From Paraburkholderia saeva (GTDB lineage Bacteria > Pseudomonadota > Gammaproteobacteria > Burkholderiales > Burkholderiaceae): a stretch of DNA of 64,000 nt. This document shows positions 1-9,324 of the stretch, piece after piece. The translations under genes and the position numbers were made by a program. How positions within the stretch are numbered: the first letter of the stretch is position 1; the number at the start of each line of letters is the position of its first letter. The DNA is taken from assembly GCF_907164555.1 (NCBI RefSeq), contig NZ_CAJQZC010000001.1, positions 186,001 through 250,000 on the forward strand, in the 5' to 3' direction. Below the pieces are notes generated by a model. It ran no database searches. It was not told the DNA's origin and saw only the letters and a program-made list of their open reading frames with translations.

Positions 1-216
1 GCGAAGCTCTCGTCGATTCCGGAAGCCGACGGTGTGCCGGCTGCCGAAGACATGATTCGCCAGCTCGTTGAAGGTCAGGAAGCTGTTGTGCGCACGGCGC
101 GCGAAATCTTCCCGTCGACGGAAGCAGCGCACGACGAACCGACCGCCGATCTGCTGACGCAGCGTATGCAGACGCACGAAAAGACCGCGTGGATGCTGCG
201 TTCGATGCTGGCCTGA
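1..216 (+). CDS. dps: Dps-family DNA-binding/ferritin-like protein, 3' part
   Basis: The frame is open from the first base of the window and ends at 216, giving the last 71 residues of a protein whose start lies outside. The helical tail, with [14 protein letters not shown], a [12 protein letters not shown] segment and the ending [13 protein letters not shown], is typical of the last two helices of Dps/bacterioferritin-like miniferritins. These protect DNA and oxidise iron in the starved or oxidatively stressed cell. The ferroxidase residues would be in the missing N-terminal part, so activity cannot be judged. A strong hairpin terminator follows directly. Confidence 0.85.
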   Translation, partial: AKLSSIPEADGVPAAEDMIRQLVEGQEAVVRTAREIFPSTEAAHDEPTADLLTQRMQTHEKTAWMLRSMLA

Positions 217-261
217 TCGTGCCGCAGTAGTATCCGGCGCTACGCCGGGAAAGCAGAACCG

Positions 262-298
262 AACGGCCTGCCCGGTTGGCGCCTGGCAGGCCGTTTTT
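262..298 (+). terminator. Rho-independent terminator after dps
   Basis: An 11-bp perfect inverted repeat (AACGGCCTGCC at 262-272 and its complement at 285-295) closes on a 12-base loop and runs into a short T tract. It sits 46 bases after the dps stop and before ubiA, so it should end the dps transcript. Confidence 0.85.
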
Positions 299-445
299 AC
301 GTGTGTCCGCGACCCGGCCAATTTTTCTGACTGGGTACAAACGGCTGCCCTGCTGCGGGGATTGGCGAAACACGTGCGTGCAGCGTTGCGGCCGACGTTT
401 GCCGGGCTGCTCTAGAATGTCGGAATTGCTCTCATCCGCCTTCCC

Positions 446-1309
446 ATGTTTGCCCGACTTCCGCTCTATCTCCGCCTTGTCCGCATGGACAAGCCCATCG
501 GCAGTCTGCTGCTGCTGTGGCCGACGCTCAACGCCCTGTGGATCGCGTCGGACGGTCATCCGTCGTTTTCGCTGCTCGTCATTTTTGTGGTCGGCACGAT
601 CCTGATGCGCTCGGCGGGCTGCGCGATCAACGATTACGCCGACCGCGATTTCGACCGCTACGTGAAGCGCACCGAAAACCGGCCGATCACGTCAGGCAGG
701 ATCCAGGCGTGGGAGGCCGTGGCGCTCGCCGCCGGGCTTTCGCTGATCGCGTTTCTGCTGATCCTGCCGCTCAACACGCTGACGAAGGAACTCTCGGTGG
801 CGGCGCTTTTTGTCGCGGGTTCGTATCCGTTCACAAAGCGGTTCTTCGCCATTCCGCAGGCCTACCTCGGGATCGCGTTCGGTTTTGGCATTCCGATGGC
901 CTTCGCTGCAATCCAGAACCAGGTGCCGGTGCTCGCGTGGGTCATGCTGCTTGCCAACGTGTTCTGGTCGGTCGCGTACGACACCGAATACGCAATGGTC
1001 GATCGCGACGACGACATCAAGATCGGCATCCGTACTTCTGCGCTCACCTTTGGCCGCTTCGACGTGCTCGCGATCATGCTCTGCTACGCGATGACGCTTG
1101 GCATCTACGTCGGCATTGGCATCGTGCTGGGATTCGGCGCGTCGTACTGGCTCGGCTGGGCAGCGGCGGCAGGATGCGCGATCTATCACTACACGCTCAT
1201 CCGTAACCGCGAGCGGATGGCGTGCTTTGCGGCGTTTCGCCATAACAACTGGCTGGGCGGCGCACTCTTCGCGGGTATCGCCGCGCACTACGCCGCTGGC
1301 GCGTTCTGA
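446..1309 (+). CDS. ubiA: 4-hydroxybenzoate octaprenyltransferase UbiA
   Basis: Integral membrane prenyltransferase that attaches the polyprenyl tail to 4-hydroxybenzoate, the second step of ubiquinone synthesis. The 287-residue length is normal for the family. Both aspartate-rich motifs that bind the Mg-diphosphate are present: NDYADRDFD at residues 62-70 and [12 protein letters not shown] at 179-190. The rest is hydrophobic helices. The ATG start gives the usual N-terminus ([20 protein letters not shown]). No clear Shine-Dalgarno precedes it. The gene converges on proC, 120 bases away. Confidence 0.95.
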   Translation: MFARLPLYLRLVRMDKPIGSLLLLWPTLNALWIASDGHPSFSLLVIFVVGTILMRSAGCAINDYADRDFDRYVKRTENRPITSGRIQAWEAVALAAGLSLIAFLLILPLNTLTKELSVAALFVAGSYPFTKRFFAIPQAYLGIAFGFGIPMAFAAIQNQVPVLAWVMLLANVFWSVAYDTEYAMVDRDDDIKIGIRTSALTFGRFDVLAIMLCYAMTLGIYVGIGIVLGFGASYWLGWAAAAGCAIYHYTLIRNRERMACFAAFRHNNWLGGALFAGIAAHYAAGAF

Positions 1310-1429
1310 AGCCGCATCTGTAGCGGGTAGCCAGCGGCGCTGATCACGGTTGCCGCCAGCACGGCCGCCACATCACGCGATGACCGGAACCGGGTGCCCG
1401 CCAACCGTCGCCCGGGACACAACCGCCCG

Positions 1430-2245
1430 TTACTGCTTCCCGAATTCCTCGCCCATCGCTTTGGCGCGTGCGTCCGCGGCCAGCGCGCCGCGCACGATCG
1501 CATCCTTCACACCCGATGCATCGAACGATGCAAGCGCCGCCGCTGTCGTGCCGCCTTTGGACGTCACACGCTCGCGCAGCACGCCAGGCGGCTCGTCGGA
1601 CTGCGCCGCCAGTTGCGCGGCGCCCGTGAACGTCGCAACGGCCAGTGCGCGCCCCTGTGCAGCGTCCATGCCGAGCTGGCGCGCGGCTTCTTCCAGCGCT
1701 TCGATGAAATAGAACACGTACGCCGGGCCGCTTCCTGAAATGGCGGTGACGGCGTCGATCTTCGCTTCGTCGTCGAACCATACGGTGCTGCTCACAGCCC
1801 CGAGGACCTGAGTGGCCAGCGTGCGACCCGCTTCGTCGACGCCTGCCGTTGCGAACAGGCCTGTCGCCCCCATGCCGATCAACGCCGGCGTATTCGGCAT
1901 CGTGCGCACGACCCGTGCATGGCCGTCCAGCCAGCGCGACAGATCGTCGGCACGAATGCCCGCGGCAATGCTGATGACGAGCTGCTCCGCCTTGAGAAAC
2001 GGCGCGAGGCTCTCAGCGACGCTCTTCAGGATTTGCGGCTTCACCGCGAGCAGGATGGCGTCATACGAAGCGAGTTCGGCGTCCGCCGCAGCGCCCGTGC
2101 GAACGCCGAATTGCTGTGCATTACGCGTGCGGGCTTCTTCGTTGGGATCGATCGCGTACAGGTCAGCCGGCGCGACGCCGCGTTTGATGAGACCGCCGAT
2201 AAGCGCCGCGGCCATGTTGCCGCCGCCAATGAAAGCAATTTTCAT
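1430..2245 (-). CDS. proC: Pyrroline-5-carboxylate reductase ProC
   Basis: Last step of proline synthesis: NAD(P)H-dependent reduction of 1-pyrroline-5-carboxylate. The Rossmann motif GGGNMA lies at residues 7-12, and the C-terminal dimerisation domain carries the conserved ISGSGPAYVF segment. The open frame extends 71 codons upstream of the chosen ATG, but that stretch runs into yggS and looks non-coding. Starting at MKIAFIGGGN gives 271 residues, the family length. It lies 22 bases downstream of yggS and is probably cotranscribed with it, a very common pairing. Confidence 0.95.
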   Translation of the reverse strand: MKIAFIGGGNMAAALIGGLIKRGVAPADLYAIDPNEEARTRNAQQFGVRTGAAADAELASYDAILLAVKPQILKSVAESLAPFLKAEQLVISIAAGIRADDLSRWLDGHARVVRTMPNTPALIGMGATGLFATAGVDEAGRTLATQVLGAVSSTVWFDDEAKIDAVTAISGSGPAYVFYFIEALEEAARQLGMDAAQGRALAVATFTGAAQLAAQSDEPPGVLRERVTSKGGTTAAALASFDASGVKDAIVRGALAADARAKAMGEEFGKQ

Positions 2246-2267
2246 GATGTTCCGTGAAGTGTTCAGT

Positions 2268-2966
2268 TCAGTTTGAATAGTCACGCGCGCCAAAGATTGC
2301 CGTGCCGACTCGCACGAGCGTCGCGCCTTCGATGACGGCCGCTTCGAGATCGCCCGACATGCCCATGGACAACGTATCGAGCGCAAGCCCTTCGGTACAC
2401 AATTGTTCGAAGAGCGCATGCAGCAGACGATGCGGCGCGCGCTGCGCTTCGATGTCACCCGCGGGCTCCGGAATCGACATCAGGCCGCGCAGCCGAAGCC
2501 GGGGCAGGGCGGCGACCGCGCGGGCCAGTTCCAGTGCTTCGCCAGGTTCAATGCCGCTCTTCGACGCCTCGCCGCTTGCATTGACCTGCACGCACACGTT
2601 GAGCGGCAGCAGATTGTCCGGCCGTTGGGCGGACAGGCGTTCGGCGATCTTCAGGCGATCGACCGAGTGAACCCAGTCGAAATTCTCCGCGACGGGTTTC
2701 GACTTGTTCGATTGCAGCGGGCCGATGAAATGCCATTCGAGATCGGCGCGCAGGTCGGCGAGCGCTTCGATTTTCGTGAGCGCTTCCTGCACGTAGTTTT
2801 CGCCGAACGCACGTTGCCCGGCAGCGTGCGCCACGCGCACGTCTTCAGCGGGAAACGTTTTCGACACCGCGAGCAGTTCGACCGAGCGCGGGTCGCGGCC
2901 GGCGACGTGAGCCGCAAGCGCGATGCGCTGGCGCACCGCGTCGAGGTTATGGATGAGATCTGGCAT
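2268..2966 (-). CDS. yggS: YggS/PROSC-family pyridoxal-phosphate homeostasis protein
   Basis: Single-domain alanine-racemase-fold PLP-binding protein that buffers free PLP; it has no known strong catalytic activity. The PLP lysine is in the AVSKTF motif at residue 36. The family motifs FGENYVQE, WHFIGPLQSNK and GMSGDLEAAV are all present. Another in-frame ATG lies five codons upstream, but family members start at MxDLIHN, so 2966 was chosen. It sits directly upstream of proC, as in many proteobacteria. Confidence 0.93.
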   Translation of the reverse strand: MPDLIHNLDAVRQRIALAAHVAGRDPRSVELLAVSKTFPAEDVRVAHAAGQRAFGENYVQEALTKIEALADLRADLEWHFIGPLQSNKSKPVAENFDWVHSVDRLKIAERLSAQRPDNLLPLNVCVQVNASGEASKSGIEPGEALELARAVAALPRLRLRGLMSIPEPAGDIEAQRAPHRLLHALFEQLCTEGLALDTLSMGMSGDLEAAVIEGATLVRVGTAIFGARDYSN

Positions 2967-3057
2967 GAGACAGTGGGGCACACGGCAACGCGATGGAATG
3001 AATTATACGGACGCCATCCAGCGCTGCCGATTCATCCGAACGGCCAGGTAGAAAACG

Positions 3058-4284
3058 TCAGGCCGACAGCATATGCTCAACCAGCTCGATCCAGTGCGTG
3101 ACCGGAATCGACGTGCCGCTCTGCAGGTGCGCGATACATCCCACATTGGCCGAGACAATCAGTTGCGGTTCCACCGCGCGCAGCCGTTCGAGCTTCTGGT
3201 TGCGTAGCGTGTAGGAGAGTGTGGGTTGCAGGAGCGAATAGGTGCCGGCCGAACCGCAGCACAGGTGGCTGTCGGCGGGCAGGCGCACTTCGATGCCGAG
3301 GGCGGTCAGCAGTTGCTCCACGTGTCCGCGCACCTGCTGGCCATGCTGCAGCGTGCAGGGCGGGTGGAACGCGACCGTATGCACGGCGCGGCGGCGCGTG
3401 AGTGCCACGAGCGATTCTTCGAATTCGGGCAGGATTTCGCAGATGTCGCGCGTGAGTTCGACGATACGGCGTGCCTTGTCCGCATACGCCGGGTCGCCGC
3501 GCAGCAGGTGTGCGTATTCGCGTACCGTCGCGCCGCAGCCGGACGCGTTCATCACGATCGCTTCCACGCCGGCTTCGACGTGCGGCCACCAGGCGTCGAT
3601 GTTCGCGCGGATGTCGTCGAGGGCTTCGTCGTTATAGCCAAGGTGCAGGCGGATCGCGCCGCAGCAGCCGGCCTCCGGCGCGACAATGGTCTCCACGCCG
3701 AGCGCGTCGAGTACGCGCGCGGTTGCGGTGTTGACGTTCGGCATCATCGAAGGCTGCACGCAACCGGCGAGCATCAGCATCCTGCGCGGGTGATGGGCCG
3801 TCGGCCATTCGAGCAGCGGTTGCCGGGCAGGCACCTTGTCGCGCAGCTTCTTCGGCAGGAGCGGGCGCACGTGCTGGCCGAGCCGCATCGCTGGCGTGAA
3901 GAGCGCGCTGTTTGGCAGGAAGCTCGCAAGCAGCCGGCGCAGGAGGCGCTGGCCGGGAGGCCGCGCGACATGTTCTTCGACCACCTTGCGGCCGATTTCG
4001 ACGAGGCGGCCGTACTGCACACCGGAAGGGCAGGTCGATTCGCAGTTGCGGCAGGTGAGGCAGCGGTCGAGGTGCGTCTGCGTGCTGCGCGTCACGGGCG
4101 CGCCTTCCACCATCTGCTTGATCAGGTAGATGCGGCCGCGCGGTCCGTCGAGTTCGTCGCCGAGGAGCTGGTAGGTGGGGCAGGTCGCCGTGCAGAAGCC
4201 GCAATGCACGCATTTGCGCAGGATGGAATCGGCTTCGTCACCGTCGGGCGTATTGCGAATGAAGTCCGCGAGGTTGGTTTGCAT
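3058..4284 (-). CDS. glcF: Glycolate oxidase iron-sulfur subunit GlcF
   Basis: Electron-transfer subunit of membrane-associated glycolate oxidase (GlcDEF), which oxidises glycolate to glyoxylate. Two [4Fe-4S] ferredoxin motifs are visible: cysteines 25/28/31/35 (CVHCGFCTATCP) and 75/78/81/85 (CLTCRNCESTCP). They are followed by two CCG-type cysteine-rich domains (GCCGA and LCCGSAGTYSL). The length of 408 residues is normal. It is the last gene of the leftward glc cluster, 7 bases after glcE. Confidence 0.95.
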   Translation of the reverse strand: MQTNLADFIRNTPDGDEADSILRKCVHCGFCTATCPTYQLLGDELDGPRGRIYLIKQMVEGAPVTRSTQTHLDRCLTCRNCESTCPSGVQYGRLVEIGRKVVEEHVARPPGQRLLRRLLASFLPNSALFTPAMRLGQHVRPLLPKKLRDKVPARQPLLEWPTAHHPRRMLMLAGCVQPSMMPNVNTATARVLDALGVETIVAPEAGCCGAIRLHLGYNDEALDDIRANIDAWWPHVEAGVEAIVMNASGCGATVREYAHLLRGDPAYADKARRIVELTRDICEILPEFEESLVALTRRRAVHTVAFHPPCTLQHGQQVRGHVEQLLTALGIEVRLPADSHLCCGSAGTYSLLQPTLSYTLRNQKLERLRAVEPQLIVSANVGCIAHLQSGTSIPVTHWIELVEHMLSA

Positions 4285-4291
4285 CGCGCGC

Positions 4292-5380
4292 TCAGAAGTC
4301 GGAGTAGAGCCGGCCGCGATTGAAAACGCGGGCAGGGTCGAACGCGGCCTTCAGGCCGCGATGGATTTTCATCAGTGGAGCGGGCAGCGGGGTGAACACG
4401 CCTGCGCTACGGTCGAAGCCGTGCCCGGCGCGGAAGATCGTCGCGTGGCCGCCCGCCTGCTTCGCGCTGATGCGAACGGTTTGCGCGTCGGCGTCGGTGA
4501 TCCACCAGCGCTGCGCGCCGCCCCATTCCATCAGCTGCGCGCCCGGCAGCTGCAGGGGCTCGGTAATCGACGGTAGCGCGAGGCGCCACAAGGCGGCGCC
4601 CGGCGCGATTGCGGAGAAGAACGGGTCGGTCTGTTCGCGCAGCCCTTCCCAGAAGCGTTCGGCTTCAACCGCATCGACCACTTCGCCGCCCAGCGACGTG
4701 CGCGCCGACTTGACCGCGGCCTCGGCGCCCGCAAGGCGCATGACGAGCGTGCCGTTGCGCCATGCGCTCGCGGTGATGGGCAGTGGGCGGCCACCCCATT
4801 CGTTGAGCTTGCGTACGGCGTCGGTGCCGTTCATGTCGAACTTGAGCGTCGCTTCGGCGACCGGGCGCGGCAGCACCTTCACCGACAGTTCGAGTATCAG
4901 CCCGAGCGTGCCCAGCGAGCCGGCCATGAGGCGCGAGACGTCGTAGCCCGCAACGTTCTTCACGACCTGACCACCGAAATGCAGCTTCTCGCCGTGGCCG
5001 TTCATGATGACCGCGCCGAGCACGAAGTCGCGCGCGGCGCCGGCCGAAGGTCGTCGCGGACCGGCAATGCCGGCAGCGATACAGCCGCCAAAGGTTGCCT
5101 GCGGGCCGAAGTGCGGAGGTTCGAATGCCAGCATCTGACGGTGTTCGGCGAGCGCGGCTTCGATTTCGAGAAGCGGCGTGCCGGCGCGCGCTGTAACCAC
5201 GAGTTCCGCCGGATCGTAAGCAATGATGCCGCGATGCGCGCGCGTGTCGAGGATCTCGCCTTGCAGGCTCTGGCCGTACCAGTCTTTCGTGCCGCCGCCG
5301 CGAATGCGCAATGCGCGTCCTTCAGCGCTGGCCGAACGGATACGTTCGGACCAAACGGCGACGATGTCGTCCTCTTCCAT
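4292..5380 (-). CDS. glcE: Glycolate oxidase FAD-binding subunit GlcE
   Basis: Smaller FAD-binding subunit of glycolate oxidase. It has a PCMH-type FAD domain (RIRGGGTKDWYG near the N-terminus, then the FGGCIAAGIAG and NVAGYDVSRLM segments). The open frame extends 113 codons further upstream, but those codons are Arg/Pro/Ala-rich non-coding sequence. The ATG at 5380 (MEEDDIVAVW) gives 362 residues, normal for GlcE. It lies between glcD and glcF, so the three should form one complex. Confidence 0.93.
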   Translation of the reverse strand: MEEDDIVAVWSERIRSASAEGRALRIRGGGTKDWYGQSLQGEILDTRAHRGIIAYDPAELVVTARAGTPLLEIEAALAEHRQMLAFEPPHFGPQATFGGCIAAGIAGPRRPSAGAARDFVLGAVIMNGHGEKLHFGGQVVKNVAGYDVSRLMAGSLGTLGLILELSVKVLPRPVAEATLKFDMNGTDAVRKLNEWGGRPLPITASAWRNGTLVMRLAGAEAAVKSARTSLGGEVVDAVEAERFWEGLREQTDPFFSAIAPGAALWRLALPSITEPLQLPGAQLMEWGGAQRWWITDADAQTVRISAKQAGGHATIFRAGHGFDRSAGVFTPLPAPLMKIHRGLKAAFDPARVFNRGRLYSDF

Positions 5381-5541
5381 GGCGTCCTGCTTAGTTGTGT
5401 TTCGTCCGATTGTACCGGGCGGCGCGGCGCTGGCAACCCGGAGGCGACCCGTACGGGGCACGGCACACGCGGCGCACGCGCCACGCCCATCCATCCCGAC
5501 GGCTGGCGGCGAGCCCGGCGTACGACCGGGCAGACTTGCGG

Positions 5542-7035
5542 TTAAAACCTCGGCAACTCGGGATGCGGCAGCAGGCCGCCGCGCACGTGCATCCGCCCAT
5601 ATTCCGCGCAGCGGGCGCGCGTTGGAATGCCCTTGTCGGGGTTCAGGAGGCCAGGCGGATCGAAGGCGCGTTTGACCGCATGGAATGCGTCGCGCTCTTC
5701 TGGCGAAAACTGCACGCACATCGAATTGATCTTCTCGATGCCCACGCCGTGTTCACCGGTCACCGTCCCGCCCAGTTCGACGCAGCATTCCAGAATATCT
5801 GAGCCGAACGCTTCGGCCCGGTGCCATTCGTCGAGGTCGTTGCCGTTGAAGAGGATGAGCGGATGCATGTTGCCGTCGCCCGCGTGGAACACGTTGATAC
5901 AGCGCAGCGCGTATTTTTTTTCCATCTCGCTGATGCGCGACAGCAGCGGTCCGATACTGCGGCGCGGCACGGTGCCGTCCATGCAGTAATAATCGGGCGA
6001 GATGCGGCCGGCAGCCGGAAACGCGTTCTTGCGGCCCGACCAGAACTTGAGCCGCTCGCTTTCCGTACGCGAAATCTGGATGCGCGTCGCACCGCATTCA
6101 CGTAGCACCGCCGTCATGCGGACGATTTCTTCGGAGACTTCTTCCGGCGTGCCATCCGACTCGCATAGCAGGATGGCAGCCGCGTCGAGGTCGTAACCGG
6201 CGTTGACGAATTCCTCGACGGCCCGCGTCGCGGGCTTGTCCATCATTTCGAGGCCGGCCGGAATGATGCCCGCCGCGATGATGCCGGCAACCGCGTCGCC
6301 GCCTTTCACGACGTCGTCGAAGCTCGCCATGATGACCTGCGCGGTTTGCGGTTTCGGGATCAGCTTGACGGTGACTTCGGTGACGATCGCGAACATGCCT
6401 TCGCTGCCGATCAGCACCGCGAGCAGGTCGAGACCCGGCGCGTCGGGCCCGAGCGAGCCGAACTCGACGATCTCGCCTTCCATCGTGATGGCCCGCACGC
6501 GCAGCACGTTATGCACGGTGAGGCCATACTTCAGGCAATGCACGCCGCCGGAATTTTCCGACACGTTGCCGCCAATCGTGCAGGCGATCTGCGAAGAAGG
6601 ATCGGGCGCGTAGTAAAGCCCGTACGGCGCCGCGGCTTCGGAAATGGCAAGGTTGCGCACGCCTGGCTGAACGGTTGCGGTGCGCGCATACGAATCCACT
6701 TCGACAATCTTCCGGAAGCGTGCGAGCGAAACGACGACGCCATGACGGATCGGCAACGCGCCGCCGGAGAGGCCGGTGCCCGCGCCGCGTGGCACGATCG
6801 GCACATCGAGCCGGTGGCAGATCTGCACGATCCGCTGCACCTGCGATTCCGTTTCCGGCAACACGACCGCGAGCGGCAGCCGGCGATAGGCAGCGAGGCC
6901 GTCGCAGTCGTAGGCGACCGTATCTTCTTCGCGATATAGCAGGCAGTGCGTGGGCAGCACGGCCATCAGCGCCTGCACGACTTCGCGTTGGCGCTGGGCG
7001 AGAACTTCAGGCGAAAGTTCGCCGGGTGCGTTCAT
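5542..7035 (-). CDS. glcD: Glycolate oxidase catalytic subunit GlcD
   Basis: FAD-linked oxidase of 497 residues that oxidises glycolate and, in some homologues, D-lactate. The FAD-binding PCMH domain includes VPRGAGTGLSGGALP. The C-terminal FAD_oxidase_C domain contains HAGDGNMHPLI and TGEHGVG, which hold the metal and substrate ligands. The ATG start follows a GGAGG-like Shine-Dalgarno (reverse complement of CTCCTCC). The 161-base gap before glcE is GC-rich with no gene. Confidence 0.95.
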   Translation of the reverse strand: MNAPGELSPEVLAQRQREVVQALMAVLPTHCLLYREEDTVAYDCDGLAAYRRLPLAVVLPETESQVQRIVQICHRLDVPIVPRGAGTGLSGGALPIRHGVVVSLARFRKIVEVDSYARTATVQPGVRNLAISEAAAPYGLYYAPDPSSQIACTIGGNVSENSGGVHCLKYGLTVHNVLRVRAITMEGEIVEFGSLGPDAPGLDLLAVLIGSEGMFAIVTEVTVKLIPKPQTAQVIMASFDDVVKGGDAVAGIIAAGIIPAGLEMMDKPATRAVEEFVNAGYDLDAAAILLCESDGTPEEVSEEIVRMTAVLRECGATRIQISRTESERLKFWSGRKNAFPAAGRISPDYYCMDGTVPRRSIGPLLSRISEMEKKYALRCINVFHAGDGNMHPLILFNGNDLDEWHRAEAFGSDILECCVELGGTVTGEHGVGIEKINSMCVQFSPEERDAFHAVKRAFDPPGLLNPDKGIPTRARCAEYGRMHVRGGLLPHPELPRF

Positions 7036-7087
7036 GTCTCCTCCTTCTTCGGGCGCGCGGTCGTGGAGTGCCGGTTTGCCCGTCGGG

Positions 7088-8503
7088 TCATGCCGCCCAG
7101 GAAAAAATCTTGCCCGGGTTCATCAGGTTGCGCGGGTCGAGCGCGTGTTTGATCGCACGCATCGTGTCGACCGTGTCTTCGCCGTGCTCTTCGACGAGGA
7201 ACCCCATCTTGTGCAGCCCGACGCCATGCTCGCCGGTGCACGTGCCGTCCATGCGCAATGCGCGCTCGACGATCCGGTGATTGAGCCGTTCGGCTTCAAC
7301 GAGCTCTTCCGGCTTGTTCGGGTCGATCAGGATCGCGACGTGGAAATTGCCATCGCCCACGTGGCCGACGATCGGGCAGGGCAGCGGCGATTCCTTCAGA
7401 TCCTGTTCGGTCTCGACGACGCACTCGGCAAGACGCGAAATCGGCACACACACGTCCGTTGTCACAGCGCGGCAGCCCGGCTTCAGTTGCAGCATCGCGA
7501 AATAGGCGCTGTGTCGCGCGTTCCAGAGACGGCTGCGATCTTCCGGCCGCGTGGCCCACTCGAAACCTTCGCCATGGTTCTGCGAAGCGATGTCCTGAAC
7601 GAGTTCGGCCTGTTCCTTCACGCCGGCTTCCGTGCCGTGGAATTCGAAGAACAGCGTGGGCGCTTCGCGCAGCGTCAGGTTCGAATGCCGGTTGATCGAG
7701 CGGATCGCGAGCGAATCGACAAACTCGACGCGCGCGATCGGCACGCCGATCTGGATCGTTTCGATGACGGCGCGCACCGCGTCGCCCATCGACGGAAACG
7801 TGCACACCGCCGCCGACACCGCTTCAGGCTGCGGGTAGAGCCGCACGGTGATTTCGGTGATGACGCCGAGCGTGCCTTCCGAGCCAACGAAGAGGCGCGT
7901 GAGGTCGTAACCCGCGGACGATTTGCGCGCGCGCGTGCCGGTCTTGATGATGCGGCCATCGGCGAGCACGATGGTCAGGCCGAGCACGTTCTCACGCATC
8001 GTGCCGTAACGCACGGCGTTGGTGCCCGACGCACGCGTCGCCGACATGCCGCCGATGCTCGCATCGGCGCCCGGGTCGATCGGGAAGAAGAGGCCGGTGT
8101 CGCGCAACGCTTCGTTCAACTGCTTGCGCGAGATACCGGGCTCCACGGTGACGGTGAGGTCTTCCGCGTTGATCGCCAGCACACGGTTCATTTCCGACAG
8201 GTCGATCGACACGCCGCCCTGGACTGCAAGCAGATGTCCTTCGAGCGACGAGCCGTTGCCGTAAGGAATGACGGGTACGTCGTGCTGCGCGCAGAGCCTG
8301 ATGATCGTCTGCACTTCTTCGGTCGTGCGGGCGTAGACGACGGCGTCCGGCAGTTGCGGATCGAACGGCGATTCGTCGCGGCCATGATGGGCGCGCACGG
8401 CGTCGGATGTCGAAACGCGCTCGGCGAAGGCGGATTTCAGCGCGACCAGCAGTTCTGCGGGGAACGGACGGCGTAGCGGTGCCGGGGGCACAGGATGATT
8501 CAC
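7088..8503 (-). CDS. FAD-binding oxidase, D-lactate dehydrogenase (cytochrome)-like
   Basis: A second FAD_binding_4/FAD_oxidase_C protein, paralogous to GlcD. The motifs PYGNGSSLEGH, DPGADASIGGM, HVGDGNFHVAI and CTGEHGVGLHKM match the D-lactate dehydrogenase (Dld/Dld1) branch, which passes electrons to the quinone or cytochrome pool. I chose a GTG start at 8503 because AGGAGA lies five bases before it. A possible ATG at 8557 would add 18 residues but has a poor ribosome site. It lies 52 bases upstream of glcD and is probably the first gene of a 2-hydroxyacid oxidation operon. D-2-hydroxyglutarate or other substrates are possible. Confidence 0.88.
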   Translation of the reverse strand: MNHPVPPAPLRRPFPAELLVALKSAFAERVSTSDAVRAHHGRDESPFDPQLPDAVVYARTTEEVQTIIRLCAQHDVPVIPYGNGSSLEGHLLAVQGGVSIDLSEMNRVLAINAEDLTVTVEPGISRKQLNEALRDTGLFFPIDPGADASIGGMSATRASGTNAVRYGTMRENVLGLTIVLADGRIIKTGTRARKSSAGYDLTRLFVGSEGTLGVITEITVRLYPQPEAVSAAVCTFPSMGDAVRAVIETIQIGVPIARVEFVDSLAIRSINRHSNLTLREAPTLFFEFHGTEAGVKEQAELVQDIASQNHGEGFEWATRPEDRSRLWNARHSAYFAMLQLKPGCRAVTTDVCVPISRLAECVVETEQDLKESPLPCPIVGHVGDGNFHVAILIDPNKPEELVEAERLNHRIVERALRMDGTCTGEHGVGLHKMGFLVEEHGEDTVDTMRAIKHALDPRNLMNPGKIFSWAA

Positions 8504-8774
8504 GCGTGTCTCCTGGAAGCGGACGGGTGTTCGATTGATCTGATTGTTGCTGTCCATTTTACGCCGATCGCCCGCTGGCGCGGGCCGCCCCTGACAAACC
8601 TATAATGGCGCGATGGCCTGACCGCGGGCGCTCCTGGCCATTGCTGCACCTTGCCCGCAATTGCAGGGCGCTTGCCAGCGCACGGGCAATGCCCAGGCAA
8701 TACGTAATGGCTACGGCATCGGCAGGGCATGAGCCCTGTGCCGCGGCAACCGTCACCACTTCGAGGAACTCATC

Positions 8775-9320
8775 ATGGGCAATCGCCTGAGCAAGATCGC
8801 CACCCGAACCGGCGACGACGGCACCACCGGCCTCGGCGACGGCCGCCGTGTGCGCAAGGACGATGCGCGGATTGCTGCGATCGGCGACGTCGACGAACTG
8901 AATTCGAATCTAGGTGTGCTGCTGTGCGAAGCGTTGCCCGACGATGTACGCCAGGCGCTCTTTGCGATCCAGCACGATCTGTTTGATCTGGGCGGCGAGC
9001 TGTGCATTCCCGGTCACACCATGATCGCCGATGCGCAGCTTGCGCAACTCGATGCCTGGCTCGCGCACTACAACGCAACGTTGCCGCCGCTGAAGGAGTT
9101 CATCCTGCCCGGTGGTTCACGGGCTGCCGCCGTCGCGCACGTGTGCCGGACAGCGTGTCGGCGGGCCGAGCGGTCGATCGTCGCGCTAGGCCAGACCGAG
9201 ACTATCCATGCCGCGCCACGTCAGTACGTGAACCGATTGTCGGATCTGCTGTTCGTACTCGCGCGCGTGCTGAATCGCGCCGACGGCGGCACAGATGTGT
9301 TGTGGCAGCACGACCGCTAG
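8775..9320 (+). CDS. PduO-type ATP:cob(I)alamin adenosyltransferase
   Basis: Converts cob(I)alamin to adenosylcobalamin. The 181-residue all-helical protein has the PduO/MMAB signature: an N-terminal TRTGDDGTTGLGDGRRV nucleotide-binding loop, then DELNSNLG, and the C-terminal CRRAERS and YVNRLSDLLFVLAR segments. It is divergent from the lactate-dehydrogenase-like gene. A perfect TATAAT hexamer at 8601-8606 could be its -10 box, but no good -35 is visible and the 5' leader would be long. No B12 riboswitch was recognised in the leader. Confidence 0.92.
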   Translation: MGNRLSKIATRTGDDGTTGLGDGRRVRKDDARIAAIGDVDELNSNLGVLLCEALPDDVRQALFAIQHDLFDLGGELCIPGHTMIADAQLAQLDAWLAHYNATLPPLKEFILPGGSRAAAVAHVCRTACRRAERSIVALGQTETIHAAPRQYVNRLSDLLFVLARVLNRADGGTDVLWQHDR

Positions 9321-9324
9321 CTGG

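Noticed and set aside
6950..8476. 508-codon rightward frame opposite the FAD-linked oxidase
   Set aside because: Antisense shadow of a clear enzyme gene; Arg/His/Asp-rich with no domain.
8592..8606. TGACAA-TATAAT as a promoter pair
   Set aside because: The two hexamers are almost adjacent, so they cannot be the -35 and -10 of one promoter; only the TATAAT is worth noting.
8604..8774. Possible cobalamin riboswitch before the PduO-type adenosyltransferase
   Set aside because: I looked for the B12 box and the conserved core segments and found only loose resemblance (GCATGAGCCCTG); the pairing is not supported.
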